Shown: piece by piece, positions 16,026 to 25,434 of the stretch | Numbering within the stretch: the stretch's first letter is position 1 | Layout of the letters: every line of letters starts with the position of its first letter | DNA from: Dyella subtropica | GTDB lineage: Bacteria; Pseudomonadota; Gammaproteobacteria; Xanthomonadales; Rhodanobacteraceae | DNA: 64,000 nt | NCBI RefSeq assembly: GCF_026283965.1 | Contig: NZ_JAPDPD010000006.1 | Location: forward strand, 124,001 to 188,000 | Reading direction: 5' to 3' | Notes under the pieces: generated by a model | What the model was told of the DNA's origin: nothing | Seen by the model: the letters and a program-made list of their open reading frames with translations, nothing else | The model's database searches: none | Translations under genes and position numbers: made by a program

Positions 16026-18341
16026 TCAGGGCGTCAGGGATGCACTGATGCGTACGCCGCTGAACGGCGCTGTGGCGGATACGGCTATGTGGTAATAGTG
16101 CCCAACCTGCGGATTGGTGATCACCACGCTTTCACTATTGTCCGGGTTGATGGAACGGGCTTCGTATGAGGTGGTGGATGGCCATCCGGACGCACTGTTA
16201 ATGATGTAGAGATCCGCGTTGCCCGTGCCACCACTGGTGGTGATGGTCAGATGGCCGGTGCCGGCCGGTATGAACACGTAGAAGTACTGCAGATCGCCAG
16301 CGCGCGGTGTATCCGCCACGCTGCGCGAGCAACCATCGTTGAGCGCGCGGGTGTCGCCAGCGGGGCATCCAGCGCTCGCGCCAGTGCCGCAGCTCGCCGT
16401 ATCGCCGCTGTGTGCGGCGAGGCAAGTCAGCCAGGTACTCCAGTCGGCGTCATGCGTGTAACGGATCTGGCTGAGGTAGTTGGCATAGCCGCTGTAGTTG
16501 CCAGGGCGGAAATAGCCGAGGATGTTGCCGACCTCGTCCTGATGGTTTTCGAACATGTAACGGACCGACAGATAACCCCAGCGGTAAACGCGTTCCTGGC
16601 CGCTGTTGTAGTCGTTGGCAAAGATAGTGCTGAGCGGAAAGGTGCCGGCGCCTGCATCAGCGAAGGCTTCAGGGTAAGGCACGCCGCGATAGCTGTAAGA
16701 CATGTATTCGGCCAGCCCTTCGATCCACCAGATCGTCGGAGCACTGGTCTCGGCGGTGAAGTCGCCATACATGTCGAAGCGGCCGTCGAGGTAGTGGATG
16801 AATTCGTGCGTAAGATTCCAGATCTCGAAGGTGGGACGGAGCCACTCAGCCTCGTAGGCGATAAAGCGCGCCTGATTGCCTGCAGCCGATGGATCGCCTT
16901 CCAGATAGATGCCGCCGTTATTCGTGCTGTTACCGAAAATTGCGCCCGAATAAGTCTGGTAATCCGAGCTGCTGTGGAAGACGACCAGCTCGAGCGTGGT
17001 GTTATTGTCATTGGCTACCGGCGCATCGCTGTTCTGCACACGCTGATGGAAAAAGCTCTTCTCGCCGATCACTTTGGCGCAGGTTTGCGAAACCTGGTCG
17101 GAAGTAAGCGCCTGCGCGCGCAAATGCAGGTCTGCGCTGCATTGATAGTCCACCGTCAATACCGCCTTGGCGAGCTGCGTTCTGAAATCGCAAATGCCGT
17201 AGTAGCTGCAATTGGCATGGTCGTAGTAATCGGCGATGTCTGCCGTGGCCACCCAGATCGACGCACCGGCGCCGGTCATGCCATAGGAGGTGAGAATGCT
17301 CTTTACCCTGGGCTGCACGCTGGGCGCCAGCGGTGCATATTGCAGGAAGCGGGTGAGCTCGCGAGCCGCATTGGCGAGTAGATATTCGTAACCCGTGCCG
17401 GCATCGGCGCCGTTGCGGGTAATAAAGTTCGACAGCGATGGCGTGATGAAGTCGTTGGCCTCCACCGCCGTGACGAACTCCGGTAGATAGTGGCCGCGGA
17501 ACAGCACCGTGAATACGTTGTTGGTCGCCGCCGTCATATACCAATAGCTGTGATAGCTGTTGTTATAGGCATCCAGCAGGTCGCGCACGGTTGACAGCTG
17601 ATAGGCGTTTTCGCCGGCGCTGTCGATCAAGGTCACGAACTCGGCCAGCACCTGCCCATGGCTGTCGTTCACATCGTGAAAGTGTGGGTTGGCGACGAAT
17701 GCGTCGAGGGCGGGGCGGATGGCATTCTTCAATAACGAGCCATAGCTGCCCACATCGGCGGAATCGCCGTATTGCACGTAGTAGCCGGCGCGCAAGAACA
17801 AGATCAGCTGCAGGTCGCTGTTGGCGTTGCTGCCTGGGTAGCTGGGGGCGGCGACACGCAAGGCGTCGGCCACGGTGGTCATCTTGCTCTCGTTGAACAT
17901 CTGGCCCGCGGTGGTTCCGGTGAGGTTGAACAGCGTGTTGATGCAGCTATTCACGTCAGAACCACGGATCAGAGAAACCAGCTGACTGCCACTGGCCGCG
18001 GCCATGCCTGGTACGTCACAGCTAGCCGCCGCAGCGGCTGCGCGCAAGCGGCTCGTTTCGTTTGGATATTTATACGGCTTATCGTAATCGGTTCGAAGAT
18101 GCTCGCGCGAGCTCGGCTGCGGCGCACGCTCGGCAGGCGTTAGTGCGCGCTTTTGCTGGTGATTTATGGGTGTTACAGGAGGTGATCCAAGGCGCATTGC
18201 CTCGGCTGTGGGTGGTGGCAGACTCACCGGTGCTGGTTGAATCTTGCTGTCGGACTGCGCGGCATGACTGGCCCCGCAGGCCAATAGCAATGCGATGCAA
18301 AGCACATTTTTCAAACGCAACGAAACGGAATGGTTGCTCAT
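16026..18341 (-). CDS. Secreted microbial collagenase (peptidase M9) with PPC domain
   Basis: The 771-aa protein has an N-terminal signal peptide (hydrophobic core ending GASHAA) and a Pro-rich linker. A helical activator-like region (about 100-400) precedes the M9 catalytic domain with the zinc motif HEFIH (512-516) and the downstream WWIEGLAEY supplying the third ligand Glu (about 544). The last 90 residues (DTPRAGDLQYFYVFIPAGTGHLTITTSGGTGNADLYI) form a pre-peptidase C-terminal (PPC) domain typical of secreted peptidases. It should be exported and degrade collagen-like proteins. The divergent PAS-AraC gene may control it. Confidence 0.9.
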   Translation of the reverse strand: MSNHSVSLRLKNVLCIALLLACGASHAAQSDSKIQPAPVSLPPPTAEAMRLGSPPVTPINHQQKRALTPAERAPQPSSREHLRTDYDKPYKYPNETSRLRAAAAAASCDVPGMAAASGSQLVSLIRGSDVNSCINTLFNLTGTTAGQMFNESKMTTVADALRVAAPSYPGSNANSDLQLILFLRAGYYVQYGDSADVGSYGSLLKNAIRPALDAFVANPHFHDVNDSHGQVLAEFVTLIDSAGENAYQLSTVRDLLDAYNNSYHSYWYMTAATNNVFTVLFRGHYLPEFVTAVEANDFITPSLSNFITRNGADAGTGYEYLLANAARELTRFLQYAPLAPSVQPRVKSILTSYGMTGAGASIWVATADIADYYDHANCSYYGICDFRTQLAKAVLTVDYQCSADLHLRAQALTSDQVSQTCAKVIGEKSFFHQRVQNSDAPVANDNNTTLELVVFHSSSDYQTYSGAIFGNSTNNGGIYLEGDPSAAGNQARFIAYEAEWLRPTFEIWNLTHEFIHYLDGRFDMYGDFTAETSAPTIWWIEGLAEYMSYSYRGVPYPEAFADAGAGTFPLSTIFANDYNSGQERVYRWGYLSVRYMFENHQDEVGNILGYFRPGNYSGYANYLSQIRYTHDADWSTWLTCLAAHSGDTASCGTGASAGCPAGDTRALNDGCSRSVADTPRAGDLQYFYVFIPAGTGHLTITTSGGTGNADLYIINSASGWPSTTSYEARSINPDNSESVVITNPQVGHYYHIAVSATAPFSGVRISASLTP

Positions 18342-18392
18342 GAAAGCTCCTCAAGTAGGAGTGACCCCCTGTCACCCACCGTGCGCTTTGTG

Positions 18393-18404
18393 GTGCCGCG
18401 GCAC
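18393..18404. promoter_or_regulatory. Palindrome in collagenase/AraC divergent promoter region
   Basis: GTGCCGCGGCAC is a perfect 12-bp palindrome lying about 50 bp upstream of the collagenase start and 113 bp before the AraC gene. It is a candidate operator for the divergent regulator, though AraC sites are usually direct rather than inverted repeats. Confidence 0.3.
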
Positions 18405-18516
18405 GCGGACCTGCACGGTCAGCACAGATATTAGGCAGGGCTATAAGGGTCGTCTTGACGCCATATCCGCGCACGACGTGGTAAACGCACAAATTTGTCC
18501 GGGAGGGGGGCTGACT

Positions 18517-19263
18517 ATGATCGGAAAGAAACAGTGGCAAACCACCTTTATGCAACAGCTTGGGCAAGGCATGTTTGTTGCCACGCTGTTTGACCGGCTG
18601 CCGGATATTGTTTTCTCAGTAAAGGACATCCAAGGCCGCTATGTATGGATGAGCGAAGCCTGCGTGTCGCGCTGCAACTTGCTTCATCGCGACGCTGCCA
18701 TCGGGTTGACCGCGTTTGATCTGTTCCCGGCGCCAATGGCCGAGCGTTACGCGCGTCAGGATGCGCAGTTGTTCCGCACGGGGCAGTCGCTGCTCAACGC
18801 GCTTGACCTTACGCTCTACCCGGATCGCAGCTCCGGTTGGTGCCTGACCACCAAAGAACCACTGCGAGATGCCAATGGCCGCTTGATCGGGTTGGCCTGT
18901 ATATCAAGGGATTTATTCGAGCCGAGTCGGGCCGGCATGGTCAGCGAGGGGTTTGCCGAAGCCATCGACTATATGCATGCCAACCTGGCGGCACCGCTGC
19001 GGGTAGAGGAAATGGTGCGGCGCTCCGGTCTTACATCGGCTCAGTTCGATCGGCGCATGAAGATGGTTTTTCAGCTTTCCGCAGGGCAATACCTGCAAAA
19101 GATCCGCATTGATATGGCGGCGCGCATGCTCGCCGAGAGCACCGTGCAAATCGCGCAAATCGCCCAGATCGCCGGCTTCTGCGATCAGAGCAGTCTGTCC
19201 CGGCAGTTCCGGCAGTTTACGGGTGTGTCGCCGCGGCAATATCGCGCGCTGGTCAGAAGTTGA
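18517..19263 (+). CDS. PAS-domain AraC family transcriptional regulator
   Basis: The 248-aa protein has an N-terminal PAS-like sensor (FDRLPDIVFSVKDIQGRYVWMSEA... ending LIGLACISRDLFEPSR, about residues 20-135). A C-terminal AraC double helix-turn-helix follows (APLRVEEMVRRSGLTSAQFDRRMK, then IAQIAGFCDQSSLSRQFRQFTGVSPRQYRALV). The ATG at 18517 follows GGGAGGGGGG; the frame is open further upstream but not conserved. It is divergent from the collagenase gene, which makes it a likely regulator of it. The sensed signal is unknown. Confidence 0.88.
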   Translation: MIGKKQWQTTFMQQLGQGMFVATLFDRLPDIVFSVKDIQGRYVWMSEACVSRCNLLHRDAAIGLTAFDLFPAPMAERYARQDAQLFRTGQSLLNALDLTLYPDRSSGWCLTTKEPLRDANGRLIGLACISRDLFEPSRAGMVSEGFAEAIDYMHANLAAPLRVEEMVRRSGLTSAQFDRRMKMVFQLSAGQYLQKIRIDMAARMLAESTVQIAQIAQIAGFCDQSSLSRQFRQFTGVSPRQYRALVRS

Positions 19264-19391
19264 AGGCTTCGAAGTTTGCTATTCGCCGAAACTGGGGCCG
19301 ATCCTGCCGATAACCGTTTCAGCCTTAGCTGATAACCAGTGGTTGTGCGCCACCATGGAAGCCATGAGTGGAGTGTCGGAAGGATGCGTGC

Positions 19392-19823
19392 TCAGCTGCC
19401 GAGTCCTATGTACTCGACCTTCGCAATCCAGTTGCGTTGGCGTCGGGCCAGGCGGTCGCCCTTCGTTTCCCCGTCCAGGGTGGACGATGAGCGCCGAAGC
19501 AAAGAAGGGTCCACGTCTTCAAAGGTATTGACGTTGACGACCGCGTAAAGCTGGCCATCGATTCGGCTGGTGACCAAGGGCACGACACCGCAGACGGCAC
19601 AGACATGAAATTCAGCCGTCTTCGTGCCGAAGGCATATTTCGACACATGCGTGGGTTCCTTCACCGTTATCGTGAGCGAACCGGTTGGGCAAGACGTCCA
19701 GACGCCACCATGCTTGACGCAGAACGAGCACGTGCAAGCGCGCGCGTGGATTTCCGTTGGCTCGGGTAGCCAGTTCAACGCGAAGGAGATGTTTCCGCAG
19801 TGGCAACGGCCGGAGATCAGCAT
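19392..19823 (-). CDS. GFA family protein (glutathione-dependent formaldehyde-activating-like)
   Basis: The 143-aa Mss4-like fold protein has the zinc-binding cysteines of the GFA family: GRCHCGNISF at the start, ACTCSFCVKHGG about 25 residues later, and CAVCG at mid-protein. Characterised members (GFA, CENP-V-like) bind zinc and glutathione, but most have no proven activity. It is a single gene, convergent with the AraC regulator. Confidence 0.88.
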   Translation of the reverse strand: MLISGRCHCGNISFALNWLPEPTEIHARACTCSFCVKHGGVWTSCPTGSLTITVKEPTHVSKYAFGTKTAEFHVCAVCGVVPLVTSRIDGQLYAVVNVNTFEDVDPSLLRRSSSTLDGETKGDRLARRQRNWIAKVEYIGLGS

Positions 19824-19883
19824 GACGTGTCTCTTGGGAGGTTAGGACTGCCGGCGAATATACGAGGGTCGCGAGTGGTGCGG

Positions 19884-19978
19884 CATCTCAGTTGGCGCGA
19901 TGTTCTCCTCCCTTTTTTTTTGGGACAAGCACGGGAGGGAGCCATCAGAGCGCACAGCTGAGATTCGATGCCAATCAG
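19884..19978. repeat. GATTGGCG-type intergenic repeat element (left end truncated)
   Basis: The left part (ATCTCAGTTGGCGCGATGTTCTCC) corresponds to the inside of the element at 21165. The right end, CAGCTGAGATTCGATGCCAATCAG, is the inverted complement of that element's left end. Its centre holds a run of nine T. It lies in the gap between the GFA gene and the metallo-hydrolase gene. Confidence 0.6.
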
Positions 19979-20010
19979 AAGGATGGAAGTGCCATTGTCA
20001 GCCTACGGGG

Positions 20011-21030
20011 TCACGCTGAAGCGACGGCCGCCGCAAGCCGCCTCGCCTTGCGGTGACGCACGAAGCGATACAACCCGTAGCCGATGCCCGCCAGCACGAT
20101 GAGTACGCCGGCGAGCAGTGCCAGCAGCACACGCGTCTGGCTCATCATCACAAACATGCCGTGGCTGCTGTAGAAGCCGTTGAAGCTGGCGATGGTGGCG
20201 GGCAGGTCGAGTAGATCCTGTTTGTTCAGCGGCAATGCGCGTTCATTGGGGTGGTACGACTCGCCCAGGCTGCTCAAAGCGTTGTTCTTGTCCAGTTCGA
20301 TATGGCCGCCGAGTACATAGCTGACCGGACGATCCTTGAAGAAGTCGGCGACGCGATGTGCGCTGGCCAGGTCGGCGGCCTTGTCCTCGATCAGCAGGCG
20401 GCCCGGCAGCAGGAAGTCGCCGGAGAAGACCAGGCCAGTCATGCGGTCGTAGTAAGTGACGTGGGACGGGTAGTGTCCGGGCGTGGGGATCGCATCCACG
20501 ATGCGGTTGCCCAGGTCCACAGTGGCCGTGCCGTTGGGCCAATCGTGAAAGCCGAAGTACTGTTTGACGTGTTCGAGGTCGGTGCCGACGACTTGCGTAT
20601 TCGGCAGCGCTGAGAATTGCGCATCGCCCGAACGATGATCCAGATGGCCGTGCGTGTGCACCACGATCAGTGGCAGCTTCGTCGTTCCCGCGCCCGGCAA
20701 CAGCGACAGGACGGTGTTGGCCAGTGGCATACGCTTCGGATCGGAGACGTCGCCGGTGTCGATCAGCAGCGCCTTGTCCGTACCCAGCAGCAGGTATATG
20801 AAAGGCGCTTCGGCGGTTTCGCATAGGCTCTCGCGCAGCACGAAGGTCTGCGCGTTGTAACGGTGCACCTGGAGCGGCGAAGGCGGCTGCGCGTCGCAAT
20901 GCTCGCTGCCCTCGTTCCATTGGACGTCCATCGAGTGGACGTCCATCGAGCCTGGCGCGAGTTGCGACCATGCAGATGGCATGGCGAGCAGGCCTGCGGC
21001 GATCAGCAAAACGTAAAGCCATGACTTCAT
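20011..21030 (-). CDS. MBL-fold metallo-hydrolase, membrane-anchored
   Basis: The 339-aa product has a signal peptide (about residues 1-23) and a metallo-beta-lactamase fold with HTHGHLDH as the metal-binding motif, GTDLEH, the later His in TPGHYPSHV, Asp in FSGDFLLPG and His in LGGHIELD. A C-terminal membrane helix (about 300-322, LALLAGVLIVLAGIGYGLYRF) followed by basic residues suggests the catalytic domain is in the periplasm and anchored at its end. The substrate is unknown. The ATG at 21030 is chosen because the signal peptide starts there. Confidence 0.85.
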   Translation of the reverse strand: MKSWLYVLLIAAGLLAMPSAWSQLAPGSMDVHSMDVQWNEGSEHCDAQPPSPLQVHRYNAQTFVLRESLCETAEAPFIYLLLGTDKALLIDTGDVSDPKRMPLANTVLSLLPGAGTTKLPLIVVHTHGHLDHRSGDAQFSALPNTQVVGTDLEHVKQYFGFHDWPNGTATVDLGNRIVDAIPTPGHYPSHVTYYDRMTGLVFSGDFLLPGRLLIEDKAADLASAHRVADFFKDRPVSYVLGGHIELDKNNALSSLGESYHPNERALPLNKQDLLDLPATIASFNGFYSSHGMFVMMSQTRVLLALLAGVLIVLAGIGYGLYRFVRHRKARRLAAAVASA

Positions 21031-21164
21031 GGTGGAGCGCTCCCGAATTGTTGACGTGGACGATATCGCGAGTTCGGATGCAGCGTCTGTGATCAAGGTT
21101 TAGTGCATGTGTCAGGTACTAGTTGGCTGGCGTTAAGTCCCAGCGCACTGGCACATCGGCGAAC

Positions 21165-21331
21165 CTGATTGGCGCCGAATCTCAGCTAGCGCGATGTTCT
21201 CCCTCCCTTGCTTGCAGGGGGAGGCTGGGAGGGTGTGAGCCCTTGCGAGAACCTCTCCCGAAACGCTTTCTCAAGTACTCACCCCTGCCCAGCCATCCCC
21301 TGCGAGCAGGGGAGGGAGCCAACGGCTCACT
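21165..21331. repeat. GATTGGCG-type element fused to C/T-rich repeat
   Basis: CTGATTGGCGCCGAATCTCAGCT opens the element. It is followed by GCGCGATGTTCTCCCTCCC and the C/T-rich repeat with its inverted half (TTGCTTGCAGGGGGAGGCTGGGAGG ... CTGCGAGCAGGGGAGGG). The right terminal repeat is missing; the element stops at the base before the stop codon of the hydrolase gene. No coding potential. Confidence 0.65.
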
Positions 21332-22321
21332 TCAATGCGACAACGCAAACGCCGTCAGGATGCGCGAAGTTTCGTCCGCCTTCTCCAATATCGGCATGTG
21401 GTTGCAGCCGTTGAGGATGGTGGAGCTGATCGCGCTGGCGTGGGTGAGGCCGTTGCGCAGGCTGTCCAGCGAGGAGATGTCGGTGATCTTGTCGTCGTGG
21501 CACCACAGGCCCATCACCGGCATGCCGAGGCGGTCGAGGCGGCTCTGCAGCGCGAGGTACTGCGAGGGATCGCGCAGCTCGTTGAAAGTGCGCTCGATGA
21601 AGGGGTGATCTTTCTGGTTCTGCTTGACCAGCACGTCGATGAAACGGCCCGGGATCGCCGGCACTTGCTGGAAGGCGAGGGCGGTGGCGCGGGCGAAGCT
21701 CTCGCGGTCGTCGAACAGGAACGGGTTCTTGCCGGCGAGGGCATTACGGGCGAAGTCGTTCTCGTTGGCCTTGAGGCCGAAGGAATCGATCAGGACCAGC
21801 GAGGCGACGTGCTCGGGATGATCCGCGGCATACACGCCGGCGATGGCGCCGCCCATGGAATGACCGACCAGCATGAAGCGTTGCAGGCGCAATGCGGCGA
21901 CGAAGCCCTGCAAACGCGCGGCCTGCGCGTCGATGTTGTAGCTGGCGCCCTCTACGCGGCTGGAGTCGCCCCAGCCCGGCAGGTCGGGCGCGATCACGTG
22001 GAAATGCGGGGTCAGCAGCTTGGCCTGTTCCAGCCACACGTTCCTGTCGGCGGCAAAGCCGTGCAGCAACAGCAAGGTGGGGCCTTCGCCGCCTTCGTAG
22101 TACACCCACTTGGTGTCGCCCACCTGCACCGAGTGCTCCTCGACATGCGCGGTCATGGCCTTGCGCGCGATCTCTGCACGCAACAGCCACTGCGGCGCGA
22201 ACAGATAGCTGCCGCCCAGCACGACGCCGAGTAGGACCACGACGAAAGCGAGGAACTTCAGGCGGCGCAGCAGCAGGCGCTGCCACAGCGGGCGGGTGTT
22301 CGTAGCGGCGGGGTTGGGCAT
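21332..22321 (-). CDS. Alpha/beta hydrolase, membrane-anchored
   Basis: The 329-aa protein has an N-terminal membrane helix (about residues 22-45) that places the hydrolase in the periplasm. The alpha/beta-hydrolase fold shows the oxyanion motif LLLHGFAADRNVW, DLPGWGDSS, the nucleophile elbow GHSMGG (about 154-159), and an acid-His pair in DDKITD and GCNHMPILEKAD. It resembles the lipase/MhpC-type esterases; the substrate is unknown. It lies about 80 bp downstream of the M1 peptidase gene on the same strand. Confidence 0.87.
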   Translation of the reverse strand: MPNPAATNTRPLWQRLLLRRLKFLAFVVVLLGVVLGGSYLFAPQWLLRAEIARKAMTAHVEEHSVQVGDTKWVYYEGGEGPTLLLLHGFAADRNVWLEQAKLLTPHFHVIAPDLPGWGDSSRVEGASYNIDAQAARLQGFVAALRLQRFMLVGHSMGGAIAGVYAADHPEHVASLVLIDSFGLKANENDFARNALAGKNPFLFDDRESFARATALAFQQVPAIPGRFIDVLVKQNQKDHPFIERTFNELRDPSQYLALQSRLDRLGMPVMGLWCHDDKITDISSLDSLRNGLTHASAISSTILNGCNHMPILEKADETSRILTAFALSH

Positions 22322-22404
22322 CGTGAGGGTTCGCTTTGGAATGACGTGAGCATGTCGGGTCGCGCGCCGTTCCGATCAAGTCCGGAACGGCGCGCTGGTG
22401 TGCC

Positions 22405-24267
22405 CTACTTCTTGGCTTTGGCTTTCTTTGCCTTGGCGAAGATGTCTTCGACCGCTGCCTGGGTCAGCGGGTGATAACCCGCCTTGGCCTTGGCATAAAC
22501 CTGCTCGGCGTAAGCCAGGCCCTCCGGCGTTTTGACGAACGCCTTGTACAGCGGCGTGGTGAGATAGAGGCGGCCGATGCGCGTCATGTGCTCCGCGGCG
22601 GCGCTCCACACATCCTTGTTGCCGGCGGCGATGGCGTGGCTGTACCAACGCATGCCGATCTCGGCGTTGGGCGTGCCGGTGAGATGCCAGGCGGCATCGA
22701 TCTGCTTGATCTTATCCAGTGGAGCCGCGTCCGGCAGGCGGTCGAGGAAGTACATCCACTCCTGCGTGTTCCAGCCCTTGGCATCAAGCTTGGCGGCATC
22801 GAGCTTACCGGCGAGGAAGTCGTCGCGCTGCTTGTCGATGCTGTTGAAACGAGGCGAGTCGGGCAGCGGCGCGTTCTTCGGGATGCCCGGCTTGTAGACC
22901 CATTCGTTCACCTCGTCCCAGCTGACCTTGCCCGGGTATTTGTCGATCAGGTTGGCTTTGAGGTAATCCAGCATCTGCTCGGTGGTGATGCTCTGGAACG
23001 CGAAGTGATTGAAATAGCCCTTGAGGTAAGGGTCGAACACGTCGCGGCCGTAGCGCTGCTCCAGCGTGCGCAGGAACCACGAGCCCTTGTCGTAGGGCAC
23101 TTCGGATAGCGAATCGTCGGCACCGATGCCGTGCGGCTCCGGCGCCAGCTTCTGTGCGTTCTCCGGCATCGCCCCGATACTCTTCTGCAGCGCGCGCGCG
23201 GAAAGCAGCGCCTCCTCATCGGCAAGGGCCTTGCCATACACGGCTTCCGTGATGCGGCCCTGCACATAGGTGGTGAAGCCTTCGTTGAGCCAGATGTCGC
23301 GCCATGCGGCGCTGGTCACCAGGTTGCCCGACCACGAATGCGCCAGTTCATGCGATACCAGCGAGACCAGGCTCTTGTCGCCCACCAGCACGGTCGGCGT
23401 GGCGAAGGTCATGTTGGGGTTTTCCATGCCGCCAAACGGGAACGACGGCGGTAGCACCAGCAGGTCGTAGCGGTCCCATGCATACGGGCCGTACAGTTTC
23501 TCGGTCGCGGCGATCAGCTTTTCCGTGTCCTCGAACTCATGCGCGGCTTTATCGACCACGCTGGGTTCCGCATAGACGGCCGAACGCGGGCCGGTTTCCT
23601 TCACTGCCAGATCGCCGGCGGTGATGGCCAGCAGATAGGACGGAATCGGATGCGGCTGGTTGAAGCTGAAGTCACCATCCAGCGCATGCTTGGCGTCGTT
23701 GATCGCACTCATCGCTACGCGCACATCCTTCGGTGCGGTGACATGGGCGGTATAGGTGAAGCGGATCGCGGGTGAATCCTGCAGCGGCACCCACGAGCGT
23801 GCATGGATGGATTCGGACTGCGAGAACATGAAGGGCAGCTTCTTGTCCGCGGTCTGCTCCGGCGTCAGCCACTGCAGGCCGGAAGCGGTCGGCACGGTGG
23901 TGTAGACAATGCGCACCTGCGCTGGATGGCTGGGTGCATTGATCGTCAGCTTGCTGCCAAGCTCTTTGTCGCGCGGCGCCAGTGCGAAGGTCAGCGCGCT
24001 CGCCTTGCCCTTCGTGTCGATCGCTTCAATCTTGGCGATCTTCAGGTCGCGCGTATCCAGTACTAACGACTTCGCCTTGGCGTCCTTCCAGTCCAGCTTC
24101 AACGTAGCCTGGCCATCGAGTTGCTTAAGCGGAAAGTCGATCTTCAGGTCCAGATCGAGGTGCGTCACGCGCACCTGGTCGGGCTGGGCGTAGGAATGTG
24201 GGTCGGCGGCGAAGGCGGTCAGCGGCAGCGTGAACGCACCGACGGCAAGAGCGGAGATCAGGCGCAT
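22405..24267 (-). CDS. Exported M1 family aminopeptidase (LTA4-hydrolase type)
   Basis: The 620-aa protein has a signal peptide (MRLISALAVGAFTLPLTAFA) and the M1 aminopeptidase layout: the exopeptidase motif GGMENPNMTF (about 280), the zinc motif HELAH (306-310) with NEGFTTYVQ providing the third ligand, and the C-terminal helical domain of the leukotriene-A4-hydrolase group. It should remove N-terminal residues from peptides in the periplasm. The ATG at 24267 is preferred over the upstream one (24306) because it starts a clean signal peptide. The C-terminus is Lys-rich. Confidence 0.9.
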   Translation of the reverse strand: MRLISALAVGAFTLPLTAFAADPHSYAQPDQVRVTHLDLDLKIDFPLKQLDGQATLKLDWKDAKAKSLVLDTRDLKIAKIEAIDTKGKASALTFALAPRDKELGSKLTINAPSHPAQVRIVYTTVPTASGLQWLTPEQTADKKLPFMFSQSESIHARSWVPLQDSPAIRFTYTAHVTAPKDVRVAMSAINDAKHALDGDFSFNQPHPIPSYLLAITAGDLAVKETGPRSAVYAEPSVVDKAAHEFEDTEKLIAATEKLYGPYAWDRYDLLVLPPSFPFGGMENPNMTFATPTVLVGDKSLVSLVSHELAHSWSGNLVTSAAWRDIWLNEGFTTYVQGRITEAVYGKALADEEALLSARALQKSIGAMPENAQKLAPEPHGIGADDSLSEVPYDKGSWFLRTLEQRYGRDVFDPYLKGYFNHFAFQSITTEQMLDYLKANLIDKYPGKVSWDEVNEWVYKPGIPKNAPLPDSPRFNSIDKQRDDFLAGKLDAAKLDAKGWNTQEWMYFLDRLPDAAPLDKIKQIDAAWHLTGTPNAEIGMRWYSHAIAAGNKDVWSAAAEHMTRIGRLYLTTPLYKAFVKTPEGLAYAEQVYAKAKAGYHPLTQAAVEDIFAKAKKAKAKK

Positions 24268-24378
24268 AGAGAACGACTCCAGGAACGGGAGCGCCGAGTA
24301 TGCCATCGGCGTTCCTGGGGCGGCCTGTGGCGGTGGTCATTGGAGAGCGGCGCCTTACTCTCCATGAAAGGCGCCGCC

Positions 24379-24463
24379 CTGGATTCCGGCCTACGCCGGA
24401 ATGACGATAGGGAAGGTAGTGGTCAGCTCTTAGCTCGTCATTCCGGCGTAGGCCGGAATCCAG
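24379..24463. repeat. Inverted pair of ATTCCGGC-type REP units
   Basis: Two copies of the 29-base unit around ATTCCGGCCTACGCCGGAAT face each other at 24379-24407 and 24435-24463, separated by 27 bases. Each unit is itself a palindrome. This is the widespread proteobacterial REP/BIME type, here between the peptidase start and the glutathione transferase end. Confidence 0.85.
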
Positions 24464-24494
24464 TGGCGCAGACCTGACACGGCACCCAAACGCC

Positions 24495-25136
24495 TCAGCG
24501 CAATTCCTTGCTTGCCTGTGGGTCCACCGAGTACGGATACATCGTCGCCAAAAATCCTGGCTGCGCCGCCACCCGCGCGATCCATGCACGAAAGGATGGA
24601 TACGGCTCCAGCGACAGCCCCGCTTCCTCGGCACGACTGGCATACGCAAACACAGCGATATCCGCGATGGTGTAGTGGTCGCCCGCAAGAAAGGGGCGCG
24701 TCGCCAGCTCGGATTCCAGCATGCCCAATGCGCGCAACGACGCTTTGCGCTTCAGGTCGATCAACGCCTGCGGTCGATTCGGCAACTTCCCGGTCATGGT
24801 CCAGAACCGCAGCGAACCGATCACCGACTCCACCCGCTCCTGTTCGAAACACAGCCACTGGAACACCTTGGCGCGTCCAAAGACATCGGATGGAAGATAG
24901 GGCGTGCCTTCGGCCAGGTAAGCGAGGATGGCATTGGATTCGGCCAGCACGCGGCCATCCTCCAACTGGATCGCCGGCACCGTGCCGGTGGGGTTGATGC
25001 GCAGGTAATCCGCCGTCTGTCCCTCGCCCTCGAAGATGCTCACTTGCACGCTGCGATACGGCTGGCCAAGGTGATGCAGCAGCTGGCGAACTTTCCAGCC
25101 GTTCTGGGAGGGGAGGTAGTCGTACAAGGTCAGCAT
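24495..25136 (-). CDS. Glutathione S-transferase
   Basis: The 213-aa protein has a thioredoxin-like N-terminal domain (MLTLYDYLPSQNGWKVRQLLHHLG with Ser or Asn near position 10 as candidate catalytic residue, NPTGTVPAIQL with the cis-Pro, and ESNAIL binding glutathione) and the all-helical C-terminal domain (FLAGDHYTIADIAVFAYA). It conjugates glutathione to electrophiles or has a related activity; the specificity is unknown. The ATG at 25136 fits the family start; the open frame upstream is not conserved. Confidence 0.88.
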   Translation of the reverse strand: MLTLYDYLPSQNGWKVRQLLHHLGQPYRSVQVSIFEGEGQTADYLRINPTGTVPAIQLEDGRVLAESNAILAYLAEGTPYLPSDVFGRAKVFQWLCFEQERVESVIGSLRFWTMTGKLPNRPQALIDLKRKASLRALGMLESELATRPFLAGDHYTIADIAVFAYASRAEEAGLSLEPYPSFRAWIARVAAQPGFLATMYPYSVDPQASKELR

Positions 25137-25277
25137 CGGAAGCGCTCCGTCGAAGTGAGGTCCAGCAGTGTGCTGGACGCATGCAAGCGGCGCTCTCCGA
25201 TTCTTGCGCTGTCTCCCTGTCAACCGGATCGCGCCCGGCGCGTCATCTCTCGGATGTCCGCCTGCGCGCACCACTCC

Positions 25278-25424
25278 ATGCCAACTCGCCGCATCTCGAT
25301 CCTGAAGTCCTGCCTTGGTCTGGCTGTATTCCTCCTGGTGCTGGGGGTCTGGCTGGCGTCCGATGCCCATGCCCAGGTCGCTCAGCCGGTGAGCCTCAAG
25401 CGCAGCCAGGTTGTGCTGCGCTAA
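25278..25424 (+). CDS. Possible small exported peptide
   Basis: A 48-codon frame encodes a convincing signal peptide (basic start MPTRRISILK, hydrophobic core, SDAHA cleavage site) and only about 18 mature residues (QVAQPVSLKRSQVVLR). No good ribosome binding site is visible. It may be a real small secreted peptide, a remnant of a longer gene, or chance. It lies between two minus-strand genes. Confidence 0.35.
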   Translation: MPTRRISILKSCLGLAVFLLVLGVWLASDAHAQVAQPVSLKRSQVVLR

Positions 25425-25434
25425 CGATTTCCCT

